This document shows positions 19,701-24,760 of a DNA stretch of 63,985 nucleotides, in pieces. Both the position numbers and the translations under genes were made by a program. This DNA comes from Chitinophaga pinensis (GTDB lineage Bacteria > Bacteroidota > Bacteroidia > Chitinophagales > CAMDFR01): contig CAMBZT010000008.1 of the NCBI GenBank assembly GCA_945872405.1, positions 1-63,985 of the forward strand, read 5' to 3'. The notes under the pieces are model-generated. The model was not told the origin of the DNA. It was given only the letters and a program-made list of their open reading frames with translations, and ran no database searches. Position 1 is the first letter of the stretch; each line of letters begins with the position of its first letter.

Positions 19701-20508
19701 ATTTCAAATCAGGGTCAATCACAAGGGCATACTTATTATCTATTGCATCTTTTGTTTTAAAAATTACACTTTTTTGGTCTGAAGAAATACTGAAATTAAA
19801 GTCCACTGGTTTCTTTATTCCATCTATGACTTGATAACTTTCAGGAATTCCAAATTTTACATCATCAAATCTAAGCTTTGTAATAAGTTTACCTTGTTTA
19901 TCAATGTATAATTTATCTTGACCTTTAAAAGTCATTTTGATGTTGTTAAAATCAGCACCTGGTTGAATAATCCAATCGAATTCTAATTGAAATTCACCCT
20001 GACTGTATAATCTCAAATCAATACCAGGATATAGATCCTTCATAATCACCTCTCCAAAACTTCTCACATTAGACTTATAGGTATTGGGATCATTACCTAC
20101 AAAATAATTATATGAAGTTGGCAATGCACTCGCATTAACCACCTGGCAATTTGGGTTACTATTTTCGAAAGTAATTCCCCAGGTTTGCACTCCATTATCT
20201 ATAGAAACAGGACCATTTTCTTGTTCATTTGGTTTTACAGAGCAAAACTTAACCTCATTGCTTTTCACAATAAGATTCCCGGTAGCAGAAGAACCATAAT
20301 ATTTAATCTCAGAAGGCCACTGACCAAGATTTTCAATAAAACTGATAGAGTTTTTCGATTTCTTTAATGCGTCTTGCACTAAATCCTTCTTATAGTTTGG
20401 GTTTGGTTGTGAGGCAACAGAGTTGATAACTTGTGCAGACAGTCCAATTTGGCATACTAGTACAGTTATGCACAAAATCAAGTTTTTGTATAGATTTTTA
20501 GTTCTCAT
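4792..20508 (-). CDS. Giant secreted Ig-repeat adhesin-like protein with T9SS type B sorting domain
   Basis: This 5238-residue exported protein has the following layout (approximate residues). Signal peptide 1-25 (GLSA-QV). DUF7948-like domain 50-245, opening with SISFIENLGQWP. SBBP-type beta-propeller repeats 260-790 (WGTYFD..., VGGATNQ, YVGGGGDDH, TYAGGSGNDY). GEVED domain 800-955 (DLNGNGVFDASEQ, DGEIEDY). PKD-like module 955-1035. Eleven Ig-like super-repeats 1036-3840. Further Ig modules to about 4080. About eleven cadherin-like Ig modules 4080-5150. Finally a gliding-motility-associated type B C-terminal domain with IPNGFSPNGDGVNDEF, then NRWGDVVWD and PDGTYYFILDLKDG. Size, repeat content and the neighbouring PorP/SprF gene resemble SprB-type adhesins, so cell-surface adhesion or gliding is the likely role; the ligand is unknown. 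No frameshift or internal stop interrupts 15.7 kb. I saw no clear promoter box upstream. Confidence 0.93.
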   Translation of the reverse strand: MRTKNLYKNLILCITVLVCQIGLSAQVINSVASQPNPNYKKDLVQDALKKSKNSISFIENLGQWPSEIKYYGSSATGNLIVKSNEVKFCSVKPNEQENGPVSIDNGVQTWGITFENSNPNCQVVNASALPTSYNYFVGNDPNTYKSNVRSFGEVIMKDLYPGIDLRLYSQGEFQLEFDWIIQPGADFNNIKMTFKGQDKLYIDKQGKLITKLRFDDVKFGIPESYQVIDGIKKPVDFNFSISSDQKSVIFKTKDAIDNKYALVIDPDLKWGTYFDNSAASFDDYVYAVDIDNSGNVFVGGATNQSISTSYLAFSLYGYDSIYNGAQDGILYKIKSDGTQILAVTYFGSTATDQLFGISLSPSKTNVFICGLTQGTIPTSSSPAAFDNVKGGTTDGYVACFNASDLGSLLYSSFIGSSGGVENGNNGNTPDDGVLTIRALSDNSYIIGANTAAALSTGSPNYILGAADASYGGAVDMYIAKFTSFNTLAYGTYVGGGGDDHLNDLEVFSDQAVAFIGNTRSSNASLTLTASASGSNPGTNNEDGIVGVLNSAGSSFTQLSRIGGASADNFNGCFIGDADTVFITGTTFSSGFPLGAGPRFQTVFGGNQDILLGKVPKLGRTGSDPWKATFVGGAGQDIGVSISGFQGKSVMMFGTTTSATGTFPVKNLSGGGSFYDSTQNGGRDIFFTSLLNDLTTLNFSTYAGGSGNDYLGATGDPRGSNHLLTEGDSLIVLATTIHSLTTQPKLVGPSSGPIIAFDTTKSNGGNDIHLIFKWRIGNLLNYDFSDAPVSYGQPYHIIDTRVKIASLVDNENTAPISPGIYARADDTTGIDDEDGFIGSSVQIFDTTTTFQKTISIVNAKSAVDTAVVIGWIDLNGNGVFDASEQAKATALPFTSSVTLTWTGVVWTAPIDTSYFRLRISTDPAFKVASPSPSANINSDGEIEDYLLYRTATCVSPSGTITGPTIVCTNSTAGLYAVGSLLNCSACTYSWSSIGGTASSPTASTTNFTWGASGSRVIQLVLTSSSGCSSTLIQSITVNAQPVADAGIDQNITNCPSDSVRIGGSPTVSGGLSPYTYSWSPSTGITPSTAIANPYVKAISSTTNYAVTVTDANGCTATDQVRITSVASTLAVSISPSGSIVWCAGSGGSVVLTANVTGGASSFNYLWTGSSISPTTSSVATANPSAAGSYTYTAVVTDAKGCTSTSSIVVTVNATPSNTFNVTGGGSYCSGGAGLDVGLNGSQSGVNYQLILNGVTDVGSPIAGTGSALTFGLQSTAGTYTVRGTNSFGCTALMTGSAIIVVNPNPSASAGPDATLVHCAADSVRLGGSPTASGGTSPYTYSWSPSFGLTPSLTIANPDVRGISSTINYTVTVTDDRGCTATDQVQVSVTSSTLSVSIGAGGTTTWCAGTGGSVVLTANITGGTAPFTYLWTGSSISPTTSASATANPNLAGTYTYVVNVTDAIGCASSASVTVMVNVTPTAYNVIGGGTYCSSATGVPVGLSNSQTGVTYQLILNGFTNIGLPISGTGAAISFGNQTLAGTYTVRATNPFGCNLLMTGSVIITISTSPTADAGLDQVLGACADDSVRIGGSPTAAGGTGPYTYTWSPSSGVTPSTTIANPYVKGIGSTTSYFVTVTDNLGCTASDEMSISILSATIAVSITPTGSTTWCAGSGGSVVFTANVSGGAAPYNYTWSGTSVSPATGQVVTANPSVEGTYTYVVMVVDAVGCRSTSTITLIVNPIPNTTFVVTGGGTYCSGALGLPVGINSSEIGVDYQLILDGGTNIGSPIAGTGGALAFGNQLAVGTYTVNAVNAITGCSGFLSGAAIIIVASNPIANAGIDKTLFDCVADSTQLGSSPTASGGLSPYTYNWSPSTGIDPSTTVSNPFIRGISINTSYFVTVTDANSCTATDQVNINVISSNLSVSISSSGSLTWCAGTGGSVVLTTNITGGTAPFNYTWSGSFISPTNTAVATANPNVAGTYTYNLSVTDRNGCISTSSVIVIVNALPDNSFVVTGGGGYCAGGIGVPVGLNSSETGVNYQLILGGMTNIGSPIAGTGLPLNFGNQTTTGVYTVRATNALGCTVLMTGFATVSINALPIADAGSDKSLINCPNDSIFIGGSPTASGGLSPYTYNWSPSTGLFPSNTSANPIVRGINSTSNYTVTVTDANGCTASDIALVTVIASTLNVNIVPNSSTTWCGFSGNSVLLQSQITGGSAPYTYSWIGIDISPATAANATANPQIPGVYNYLLIVIDASGCIDSATIFITVNNIPNSFIVTGGGSYCVGGVGVPVGLTNSDTGVSYQLVYNGSINIGLPLTGMGAALNFGNQTLAGNYSVNAISSLGCLNPMTGFVTIIQNASPIANAGVDQIIITCPDDSLLLGGSPTATAGNGPYSYAWSPGTGLNTTSISNPILRGIGISAYYTVVVTDVNGCTATDQALISVQASSLSVSIIPSGGTSWCTGAGGSVLLTAGITGGTAPFSYSWVGSNLSSLSAASTAANPNAPGNYLYTVTVTDAKGCTNTANISVTVNALPDTSFTITGGGAYCSDGFGQAIGISNSQLGVNYQLVLNGGTNIGFPISGTGVAISFGNQLLAGSYTVTATNAYGCNARLSGSVSIIIYALPNADAGPDQTLVSCSSDSVMLGGSPSASGGSGPYTYLWTPITGMRPSDSIANPFVGNIGSNTTYSLYVTDANGCSDSDMVFVNIGPSTLSVAISSSGPSFWCEGSGDSIEYTAIITGGTPLFSYTWTGISIAPTNTQVVNASPQIAGTYIYNVIVTDANGCQVSAERSVILYPVPDTSNVVLGGGSYCSSDTGLPVTLNNSQVGISYQLVLNGGTNLGSPILSLGGAISFGNQTAAGTYTVIGTSAFGCASQMSGSALIVINETPTADAGIDKNLVDCPADSIMIGGSPVGVGGSGGYTYLWSPSTGIRPSDTLPNPYVGNISVSTIYEVTVTDLYGCSATDQMLISVSTSDLGVSVSPGGSTRWCEFTGGSVSITANVTSGTGPFTYLWTPSSNISSTSNQVVTVNPDSAGVYTYTVVVTDAHGCQSTSNIVITVDSQPIIYVISGGGSFCAGGSGFPVPLSSSQTGVTYQLVYNSGTNIGAPIAGTGFPIIFPNQTIAGTYTIVATSANGCIANMSGSAMIIVNPNPTADAGADQSLVTCPSDSVRLGGSPTASGGSGIYSYLWSPSLGLTPADNMANPYVKGILGTTTYILLVTDSNGCTATDQVIITTVPSNLTVSISTSGSTSWCAFSSGSVVFSANITGGSGPYSYSWTGSSISPTTAASATANPQITGSYSYTLNLTDSKGCLASANINITVYPKPDTFYSVLGSGSYCAGGTGLQISLDSSQLGVDYQLVFNGGSFIGSPIAGTGASISFGTHLAAGTYTVIGTTVNGCSAQMSGAAIITINPRPIADAGSDVTMVSCSADSMRLGGFPTASGGTAPYIYDWSPITGLRPSEVVANPYAGNIGSTTVYNLLVTDSNGCTSSDNVVAFIVPSTLSVVISAGGSRSWCAGTNDSVGLVANITGGAAPFTYQWFGYRVSPPNTQVTSVNPDTAGVYAYTVVVTDANGCQTSDSTLVTVRPTITISMNSSDTICAGSSVTLGGSPTVTDGSGPFTYTWSPGTGLSSVATANPIASPITSTIYTLTVSDLFGCSSSSSVSVVVNLLPRADAGADQALTSCSADSVRLGGSPTASGGVGPYTYNWTPITGIRPSVTIANPYVGNIGSTTTYTLNVTDSKGCSETDYVLITITPPTLSVNIIPTGVSWCEGSGGSTTLTAMVTGGRAPFSFMWNGSDLIDSTSQIATVNPNLAGTYAYTVIVTDAGGCQTSIIDSLSVNAITKANIISTDTVHCTTDPPYSLTAIPSGGIFSGIGVIANVFYPSISGAGTRIINYRYTNSFGCSSDTTITFNVFNIVSSSISGAPTAICINGSPSSLTGSPAGGTFSGVGMVGNIFNPLIAGVGVHVVTYTASGSGGCVTTSTVSITVNPTPSLDLLAAVDTVCPGGSVLLTPNPSFDVFNIIWYNVGGAFIRNDINPITVFPTLINHGYYATAINSPYNCIIRDTVFIHVNQRPIAIDDTLSTCEDSLTTGFSVITNDSDLEANDMVVTIIGGPYHGTATNRGDGTIDYLPARDYNGIDSIIYTNTDANCPLSKDTGVIRIIICSLNTPPQVPNDTVVIPEDSTFTICYPVTDPDTGDIHLSILCGVMHGSVILSNDDLGNQVCVTYVPTLDYYGSDTVCIITCDNGSPVLCDTSYIYITVDPSNEPPVGDNIYVTTSVDNPIAVNIVSSTSDPNGDPMTYSYSTTPLNGTWTPTGAGTGIYTPNPGFIGVDSFQYVVCDSSIYLVHVLCDTAWVYIVVRDTIGDTLNNAPLANIDRNSTTPGNSVLVNPRGNDFDMDGDSLYLSLALSGVTPNGTWVRNADGTVTFTANTGLAPGIYIDSIPYTICDSGAVYLPRPLCSSSYIIITINSIDTIRNRPPVAIDDYRTTTTNTPILIDVRFNDSDPDGDSLSTPNIIVPPLHGTTSVDPFGNVIYTPNTGYQGQDTFTYVICDNGRPVLCDTARVYITILTGLEANPDTLFTGLNTTICYDVRVNDSGSTTIRICGISIYPSHGSVTITDTLICYTPDPGYIGLDTFRYVLCDTLGNTDTATVYITTILCLPPHAKANFAGVLQGDSVTIDVIANDLLYGNPLLSFGVTTAPLHGNVVTFAGDSIMYIPDPLYCGTDAFTYSIKTICGFDTALVVIDILCDSCSIPVAMADTFNARGYGIDCYDTFDILANDTFTTTVTVTIIRDGLFGHGSITSSNQVLYEPNGTGIGGTDRIIYVITSPCGTDTGIMIIYLPIYPCNVNPPQAGPDFLTLCMDSCATINLLSNDFDLDAGQSIRLVSLSGGIHGTTVQLDDSTVTYCPNTGYAGVDTLFYTLSDDGLPNLVDSFGVLYIQVDSCLNHTPGVVDTNGLFVDTIVYVIYDTATLDTCLHIYDIDGNRVTGSILISPQGDTMYFSGDSCFTYVPTSPGTYTGIIILCDDGVPVKCDTVYIVIHVLATRVIIIDAVDDYENVAIDEPYIINILGNDTIPQGGVDTIITIVTDPVHGTATLNPDGTVTYDPENAFVGRDSFRYILCVTYDSTTYCDTAWVYLFVQDDSLYIPNGFSPNGDGVNDEFDIPGLLNYPDATLYVFNRWGDVVWDTKVPYNVKKWDGNNDKGVPVPDGTYYFILDLKDGSKPFAKFVAVHRGN
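5080..8290 (-). repeat. About eleven cadherin-like Ig modules (tail of giant protein)
   Basis: Within the giant gene, a series of roughly 90-100-codon modules repeats a common pattern: PPVA-DD start, a ND(S/F)D-D-GD turn, a HGT strand, a TPN-GY-G-D-F-Y strand and a CDTA-VYI end. These are diverged cadherin-like/Big-type Ig domains and end just before the type B sorting domain. Their order from about 6790 down to 5300 is mirrored in the partial gene at 1-1448. Confidence 0.75.
8980..17400 (-). repeat. Eleven-copy super-repeat of three alternating Ig-like modules, period 789-795 nt
   Basis: An ADAG-type anchor recurs at about 17378, 16586, 15797, 15002, 14210, 13421, 12632, 11840, 11048, 10256 and 9485. 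Spacings are 789-795 bases, and 771 for the last interval. Each unit encodes module A (C..DS-RLGGSPTASGG...NGC-ATD), module B (WCAG-GGSV...KGC) and module C (GGGSYC...FGC), about 264 residues in total. Units 1-9 are A-B-C. In unit 10 module C is replaced by a different PKD-like module (TICAGSSVTLGGSPT). Unit 11 is A-B only. Copies are clearly related but diverged at codon level, so this is an old coding repeat and not a microsatellite. Confidence 0.92.
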
Positions 20509-20826
20509 ATAGGTTAGGATAAATTATATATATTATTTGAGCAATAAGCTTCTGATTATCTATGAGATAGATAGAGAATATAATGAAAAATAAAATTTAG
20601 GATTAGGTAGGATTTTCTTCACTTTTTTTTCTTTTAGAAGCGTAAATTTATTCATAAAAGCATAGATTACAAAGGTTTTTTCATAGTAATTCAATATTCA
20701 AATAGATTTAATGTGCAAGCACACTAAAGAAACAAATTAATCATAATAAATTTATGATGATTTAGCACAAGAATAGGAGAAGAATTAGGAACGTTTTTAC
20801 CTGAATGAAACATTTATGAGCAAATT
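20509..20826. other. AT-rich 318-base intergenic region upstream of the giant gene
   Basis: This gap lies between the cytochrome c stop and the giant gene start. It is very AT-rich with no ORF, tRNA or strong hairpin. I searched the minus strand for a TAnnTTTG box and found no exact match. The promoter of the giant gene is probably here but I cannot place it. Confidence 0.5.
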
Positions 20827-21171
20827 CTATTTTTTGAACTTTAGAAATGTAAGAATTTTACCTAATTCGTCTATAGAAAGATGTTCGGCTACAGCATGAT
20901 TTACTTTGTCGTTTAACATAAACTTTGCCGAGTAACTGTCTAATTGAACTTTAGTAAAATTAGGGATATGTTCTAGTCCTTTGCTAAATATACCATGACA
21001 TTTGCTACAATTTGGCTTATACAGTGCTTTACCCATCTTAATTTGTTTAATAAGATTTATCTGTTGTTCTTTACTAAGAGTTGTATCAATTGAATATATC
21101 AACCGCTGCGCCATTACAGAATAGCTACAAAAAAACAAGGAAGTAACACAAGTTAAAAAAAATATTTTCAT
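20827..21171 (-). CDS. Small secreted cytochrome c
   Basis: This 114-residue protein has a signal peptide (MKIFFLTCVTSLFF..., cleavage near VMA-QR) and one haem-binding CSKCH motif at Cys55, Cys58 and His59. The length fits a single-haem class I cytochrome c domain with a downstream Met as possible sixth ligand. It should act in the periplasm as an electron carrier. It starts 9 bases after the cytochrome c peroxidase stop on the same strand, so it is likely the electron donor or partner of that peroxidase; this pairing is inferred from adjacency. Confidence 0.88.
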   Translation of the reverse strand: MKIFFLTCVTSLFFCSYSVMAQRLIYSIDTTLSKEQQINLIKQIKMGKALYKPNCSKCHGIFSKGLEHIPNFTKVQLDSYSAKFMLNDKVNHAVAEHLSIDELGKILTFLKFKK

Positions 21172-21180
21172 GATTAAATA

Positions 21181-23106
21181 TCAATATATTCCACCAACTT
21201 TTCGAATATTAAGTGACTTTAGTGTAGATGCAGGTAAAGATTTTGGGGATAAAGTGTTGGGTATGCTTTCGTTTAGTGATTCAAGAAAGAGTTTAAGGTC
21301 CTGTTCTTCTAGTTTGGTCAGCTCTAAAAAATCGGAAGATAATGTTTGATTTTTAATTTGAAGGCCATGTCCATTACCCCCACCTCCCTTATAAAAATCG
21401 ATGATATCATTAATAGAGCTAAAAATTCCATTATGCATATATGGCTTTGTTTGCATACTATTTCTAAGCGTTGGCGTTCTGAAAGCATTATACGTTTCGT
21501 CAGCGGGATGCACCAAAGCTCTGCCTATATCTTTTGAAACATTACAATAAAGAGTGTCTTCTGGCACACCAATGACTTCAAATTCTGAGTTTACGAAAGG
21601 AGGTTTTACGCCATTAAATTGTGGCACAAAATGACAAGTACCACACTTTGCTTTGCTCATAAAAACATTAAATCCACTGATGACACTTGCTGTAGATTCC
21701 GCAACATTATTCATTGACTTATCGAACTCAGAATCATAGGTACTAAAATCTGAATAAAAAATCAAAATTGCAGAAACTATCTGCTCGATATTTACTTTTT
21801 TTTGGTTAGGTGTAAATTTTAAAAAATGCTTAAATGCACGATGATAAATATGACAGCTCATTACCTTTTTTAGTACTTCATTTAGATTACTATTCATTTC
21901 CAATGGATTTTGGATCACACTTTTACCTTGCTCTAACAATGTGGTATGCTTTCCATCAATCATAATCAAATGTTGAAATAGAATATTTATTAAGGATGGA
22001 GTATTTCTTGAAAGAGTCGTTATTCCATCGAATTCCGTTCCAGTAATTCTACTAGTATCAGTATAAAATTTGTTGGGAGAATGGCAAGAAGCGCAACTTC
22101 TTGATAAGTTCTCAGAAAGAATGGGGTCGAAAAATAAAAGTTTACCGATATTTTTAATTTCAGACAAATCTGTTTCTTCCATCTTCCTTACATATACTCC
22201 ACGAGATTGCTGTGCTCTAAACAATGTTTTATCAAAAATAGAATTTGCTTCACTATTTAGTGTATAATCATTGACATTTTTTGAAATAATCTTGTATTGC
22301 AGAATCATTTTTTGATTGAGTGCAAACAATGGATTCACATATTTTTTGATAAATTCAAAATGATTGAACTCGTTTGGTTCCTTGCTTTGCATTTGGACAA
22401 AAGCAATTGCTTGTTGGTATAAATTTAGATACTCAGTACTTATTCTTCTTTCTTCAAAGCTAGCATCAAACACTCTATAAATATCACTAGTCGCCAACAT
22501 CATAGTTTCTAATTCAGGTATGATATTTTCATTGGTTGGACATTCGAAGCCAGTGGTGTAGATAGATGCAAGATTGAGCAGGTATAAGCGATTTGCCAGG
22601 AAGAACACATGATAACTATTTAATGAATTACTGATAGAATCATTATGAAAAGCCAAGGTAGCTTCATGTGCTGCATAGATTAAATTAAATAAAGAATCTT
22701 TAATAATTGGTTCCTCGTCTAGATAAGTTTCTGCCAAGCTGAGACCAGCACCAACTCTTCTGTAGGGCTTTTCCTCTTTTTCGAAAACTTCATTTTCCCA
22801 TTCAATAGGCAATGCACCATTTACCTTAAGATATAGAGAAGGCTCTAGATAACGAATCCAAAAATCTATCTTCTTGAGCTCCATTCTTGTTTTTGCAATC
22901 TCCGAAGCAATATAGTCACGAGATGACCCGGTACGAAAATCTTCATTATTGATTGCGTCTAATAAACTGAGCTCGCTGAGCAAGAGAGAATCAATTTGAT
23001 GAGTATATAACTCCTGACTGCTATTTTTTCTGTCCTTATCAAAAGACATATTTAGCAATACAAAGAATCCAAACAAAAGATACATTAGGAAAAATTTCTT
23101 TTTCAT
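21181..23106 (-). CDS. Di-haem cytochrome c peroxidase (CCP/MauG family) with long helical N-terminal region
   Basis: This 641-residue exported protein has two haem-attachment motifs, CASCH at Cys338-His342 and CGTCH at Cys488-His492, with the family context IGKLLFFDPILSEN before the first and a TPTLRN...PYMHNG stretch near the end. Family members reduce hydrogen peroxide in the periplasm or carry out MauG-like oxidations. Residues about 30-300 form an extra, mostly helical region without haem motifs. Similar peroxidases with an imelysin-like N-terminal part are known in Bacteroidota, though I cannot confirm homology here. The gene lies 32 bases after lpdA and 9 bases before a small cytochrome c. 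The substrate is unknown. Confidence 0.9.
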   Translation of the reverse strand: MKKKFFLMYLLFGFFVLLNMSFDKDRKNSSQELYTHQIDSLLLSELSLLDAINNEDFRTGSSRDYIASEIAKTRMELKKIDFWIRYLEPSLYLKVNGALPIEWENEVFEKEEKPYRRVGAGLSLAETYLDEEPIIKDSLFNLIYAAHEATLAFHNDSISNSLNSYHVFFLANRLYLLNLASIYTTGFECPTNENIIPELETMMLATSDIYRVFDASFEERRISTEYLNLYQQAIAFVQMQSKEPNEFNHFEFIKKYVNPLFALNQKMILQYKIISKNVNDYTLNSEANSIFDKTLFRAQQSRGVYVRKMEETDLSEIKNIGKLLFFDPILSENLSRSCASCHSPNKFYTDTSRITGTEFDGITTLSRNTPSLINILFQHLIMIDGKHTTLLEQGKSVIQNPLEMNSNLNEVLKKVMSCHIYHRAFKHFLKFTPNQKKVNIEQIVSAILIFYSDFSTYDSEFDKSMNNVAESTASVISGFNVFMSKAKCGTCHFVPQFNGVKPPFVNSEFEVIGVPEDTLYCNVSKDIGRALVHPADETYNAFRTPTLRNSMQTKPYMHNGIFSSINDIIDFYKGGGGNGHGLQIKNQTLSSDFLELTKLEEQDLKLFLESLNESIPNTLSPKSLPASTLKSLNIRKVGGIY

Positions 23107-23138
23107 CAGATAATCGAGATAATATTACAAAGCTCCCA

Positions 23139-24542
23139 TTATATATGCAAGGCTCTTTTGCCCGTTGCATCTAGGCATGCTTCTTTAAATGCCTCTGTAT
23201 AAGTGGGATGAGGATGGCTCATTCTACTTATATCTTCGGCGCTAGCTCTAAACTCCATCGCCACTACAGCTTCAATAATTAAATCGGCAATCCGGGGACC
23301 GACCATATGTACACCTAGAATTTCGTCTGTTACTGTATCTGCCAGAACCTTAATAAATCCGTCTGTATCCATACTTGCTCGAGCACGTCCGCTTGCTTTA
23401 AAAGGAAATTTTCCAATTTTAAATAACTTGCCTTGAGTTTTGAGTTCTTGCTCTGTAGCTCCCACGCCTGCTGCTTCTGGCCAAGTATAAGCAACACCTG
23501 GAATCAAATTATAATTGATATGCGGTTTTTGTCCTGCCATTACCTCCGCAACAAACACCCCTTCTTCTTCGGCTTTATGGGCCAACATCGGACCGACAAT
23601 AACATCACCAATTGCATAAACACCTTGAACTATAGTTTCGAGACGACCATTTACAGGAATTCTTTTTCTTTCGTCTAAGGTTATTCCAATTTTATCTAAG
23701 CCCAAATTTTCGGTGTAAGGACTGCGACCAACAGCCACTAAACAATAATCACCTTTTAGCTCAATCATTTTGCCAGCTTTGTCTTCAGCAGTAACAGTGA
23801 CCACATTTTTTTTCGCTTCGGCGCTTTTTACCTTATGCCCAAGATAGAAATTGATGCCTTGTTTTTTTAGAACTCTAAGCATTTCTTTAGAAATATCTGT
23901 ATCCATGCTTGGTACAATGGTATCCAAAAACTCGACAACAGAAACCTCAGCACCTAATCTTTTGTATACAGACCCAAGCTCAACTCCAATAACTCCACCA
24001 CCAATTACAATTAAGTGTTTGGGTATTTCTTTAAGTGCAAGTGCTTCTGTAGATGTGATGATTCTAATTTTATCATTTTTAATAAAAGGAAGCGCTGTAG
24101 GTTTTGAACCAGTTGCAATGATTACTTTTTCAGTTTCTATTTCTTCAGTACTCAAATCTTCTTTGGTGAGTAATAATTTGTTTCTGTTAATGAAAGAAGC
24201 TGTTCCGTGAAGTACGTCAATCTTATTTTTTTTCATTAAAAAATCGATACCATCGCAAGTCATTTTTACCACATTTGCTTTACGTTCAATCATTTTTTTA
24301 AAATCTACCTTAGGAGGATTAATGATGATGCCATGGTCGGCAAATTCGTGCGTTGCTTTGGAGAAATGCTCTGAAGAATCGAGTAGTGCTTTGGATGGGA
24401 TACAACCTACGTTTAAACAAGTACCGCCAAGTGTGCTATATTTCTCAATAAGTGCCGTCTTCATACCCAGTTGAGCACATCTGATTGCTGCGACATATCC
24501 TCCTGGACCAGCACCAATAATTGTTACGTCATATTTTACCAT
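23139..24542 (-). CDS. lpdA: Dihydrolipoyl dehydrogenase
   Basis: E3 flavoprotein of 2-oxoacid dehydrogenase and glycine-cleavage complexes; it reoxidises dihydrolipoamide and passes electrons to NAD+. The 467-residue length is typical. Visible features are the FAD-binding GAGPGGY motif at 10-16, the redox disulfide CLNVGC at Cys42 and Cys47, a second nucleotide-binding GGGVIGVELGS motif, the GDV motif (YAIGDV) and the C-terminal catalytic pair His445-Glu450 in HPHPTYTE. It is cytoplasmic. No other complex subunits are nearby. A TACCTTTG box lies 23 bases upstream. It could share a transcript with the peroxidase gene after it, although a functional link is not obvious. Confidence 0.97.
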   Translation of the reverse strand: MVKYDVTIIGAGPGGYVAAIRCAQLGMKTALIEKYSTLGGTCLNVGCIPSKALLDSSEHFSKATHEFADHGIIINPPKVDFKKMIERKANVVKMTCDGIDFLMKKNKIDVLHGTASFINRNKLLLTKEDLSTEEIETEKVIIATGSKPTALPFIKNDKIRIITSTEALALKEIPKHLIVIGGGVIGVELGSVYKRLGAEVSVVEFLDTIVPSMDTDISKEMLRVLKKQGINFYLGHKVKSAEAKKNVVTVTAEDKAGKMIELKGDYCLVAVGRSPYTENLGLDKIGITLDERKRIPVNGRLETIVQGVYAIGDVIVGPMLAHKAEEEGVFVAEVMAGQKPHINYNLIPGVAYTWPEAAGVGATEQELKTQGKLFKIGKFPFKASGRARASMDTDGFIKVLADTVTDEILGVHMVGPRIADLIIEAVVAMEFRASAEDISRMSHPHPTYTEAFKEACLDATGKRALHI

Positions 24543-24564
24543 AAGGCAAGATTTAAATTTTGGT

Positions 24565-24572
24565 CAAAGGTA
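24565..24572 (-). promoter_or_regulatory. Predicted -7 promoter box for lpdA
   Basis: On the minus strand this reads TACCTTTG, an exact match to the Bacteroidota -7 consensus TAnnTTTG. It is 23 bases upstream of the ATG. No clear -33 TTTG is visible. Confidence 0.45.
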
Positions 24573-24639
24573 ATGAATTTGTGCCTTTAAGTTGTTAAAT
24601 GTGATAAATAACAAGTATAATAAAGGAATTAAAATCAAG

Positions 24640-24735
24640 CGCATGAGCGGGTGAAGCGAGTGCCGTGCACTGCGAAAAACGCAGCCCCTTAGAAATATTT
24701 GATTGTTAGCGTCTTTGAATGGGGCATGCCGAAAA
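24640..24735 (-). other. GC-rich structured intergenic island, candidate small RNA or repeat element
   Basis: This island stands out from its AT-rich surroundings and has no ORF. On the minus strand a GCATGCCCC segment (24729-24721) can pair with GGGGCTGC (24688-24681), with one bulged base. A compact hairpin CTGCG-TTTTT-CGCAG spans 24684-24670. Both stems use the same CTGC, so they exclude each other. It lies between the stop of the 186-residue gene and the lpdA promoter box. It may be a terminator region, a small RNA or a dispersed repeat; I cannot decide. Confidence 0.3.
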
Positions 24736-24760
24736 AAAACACATTTATTAATCTGTATTT

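Noticed and set aside
23851-24210. 119-codon open frame opposite lpdA
   Set aside because: It lies wholly inside the well-supported lpdA gene on the other strand and encodes no recognisable pattern.
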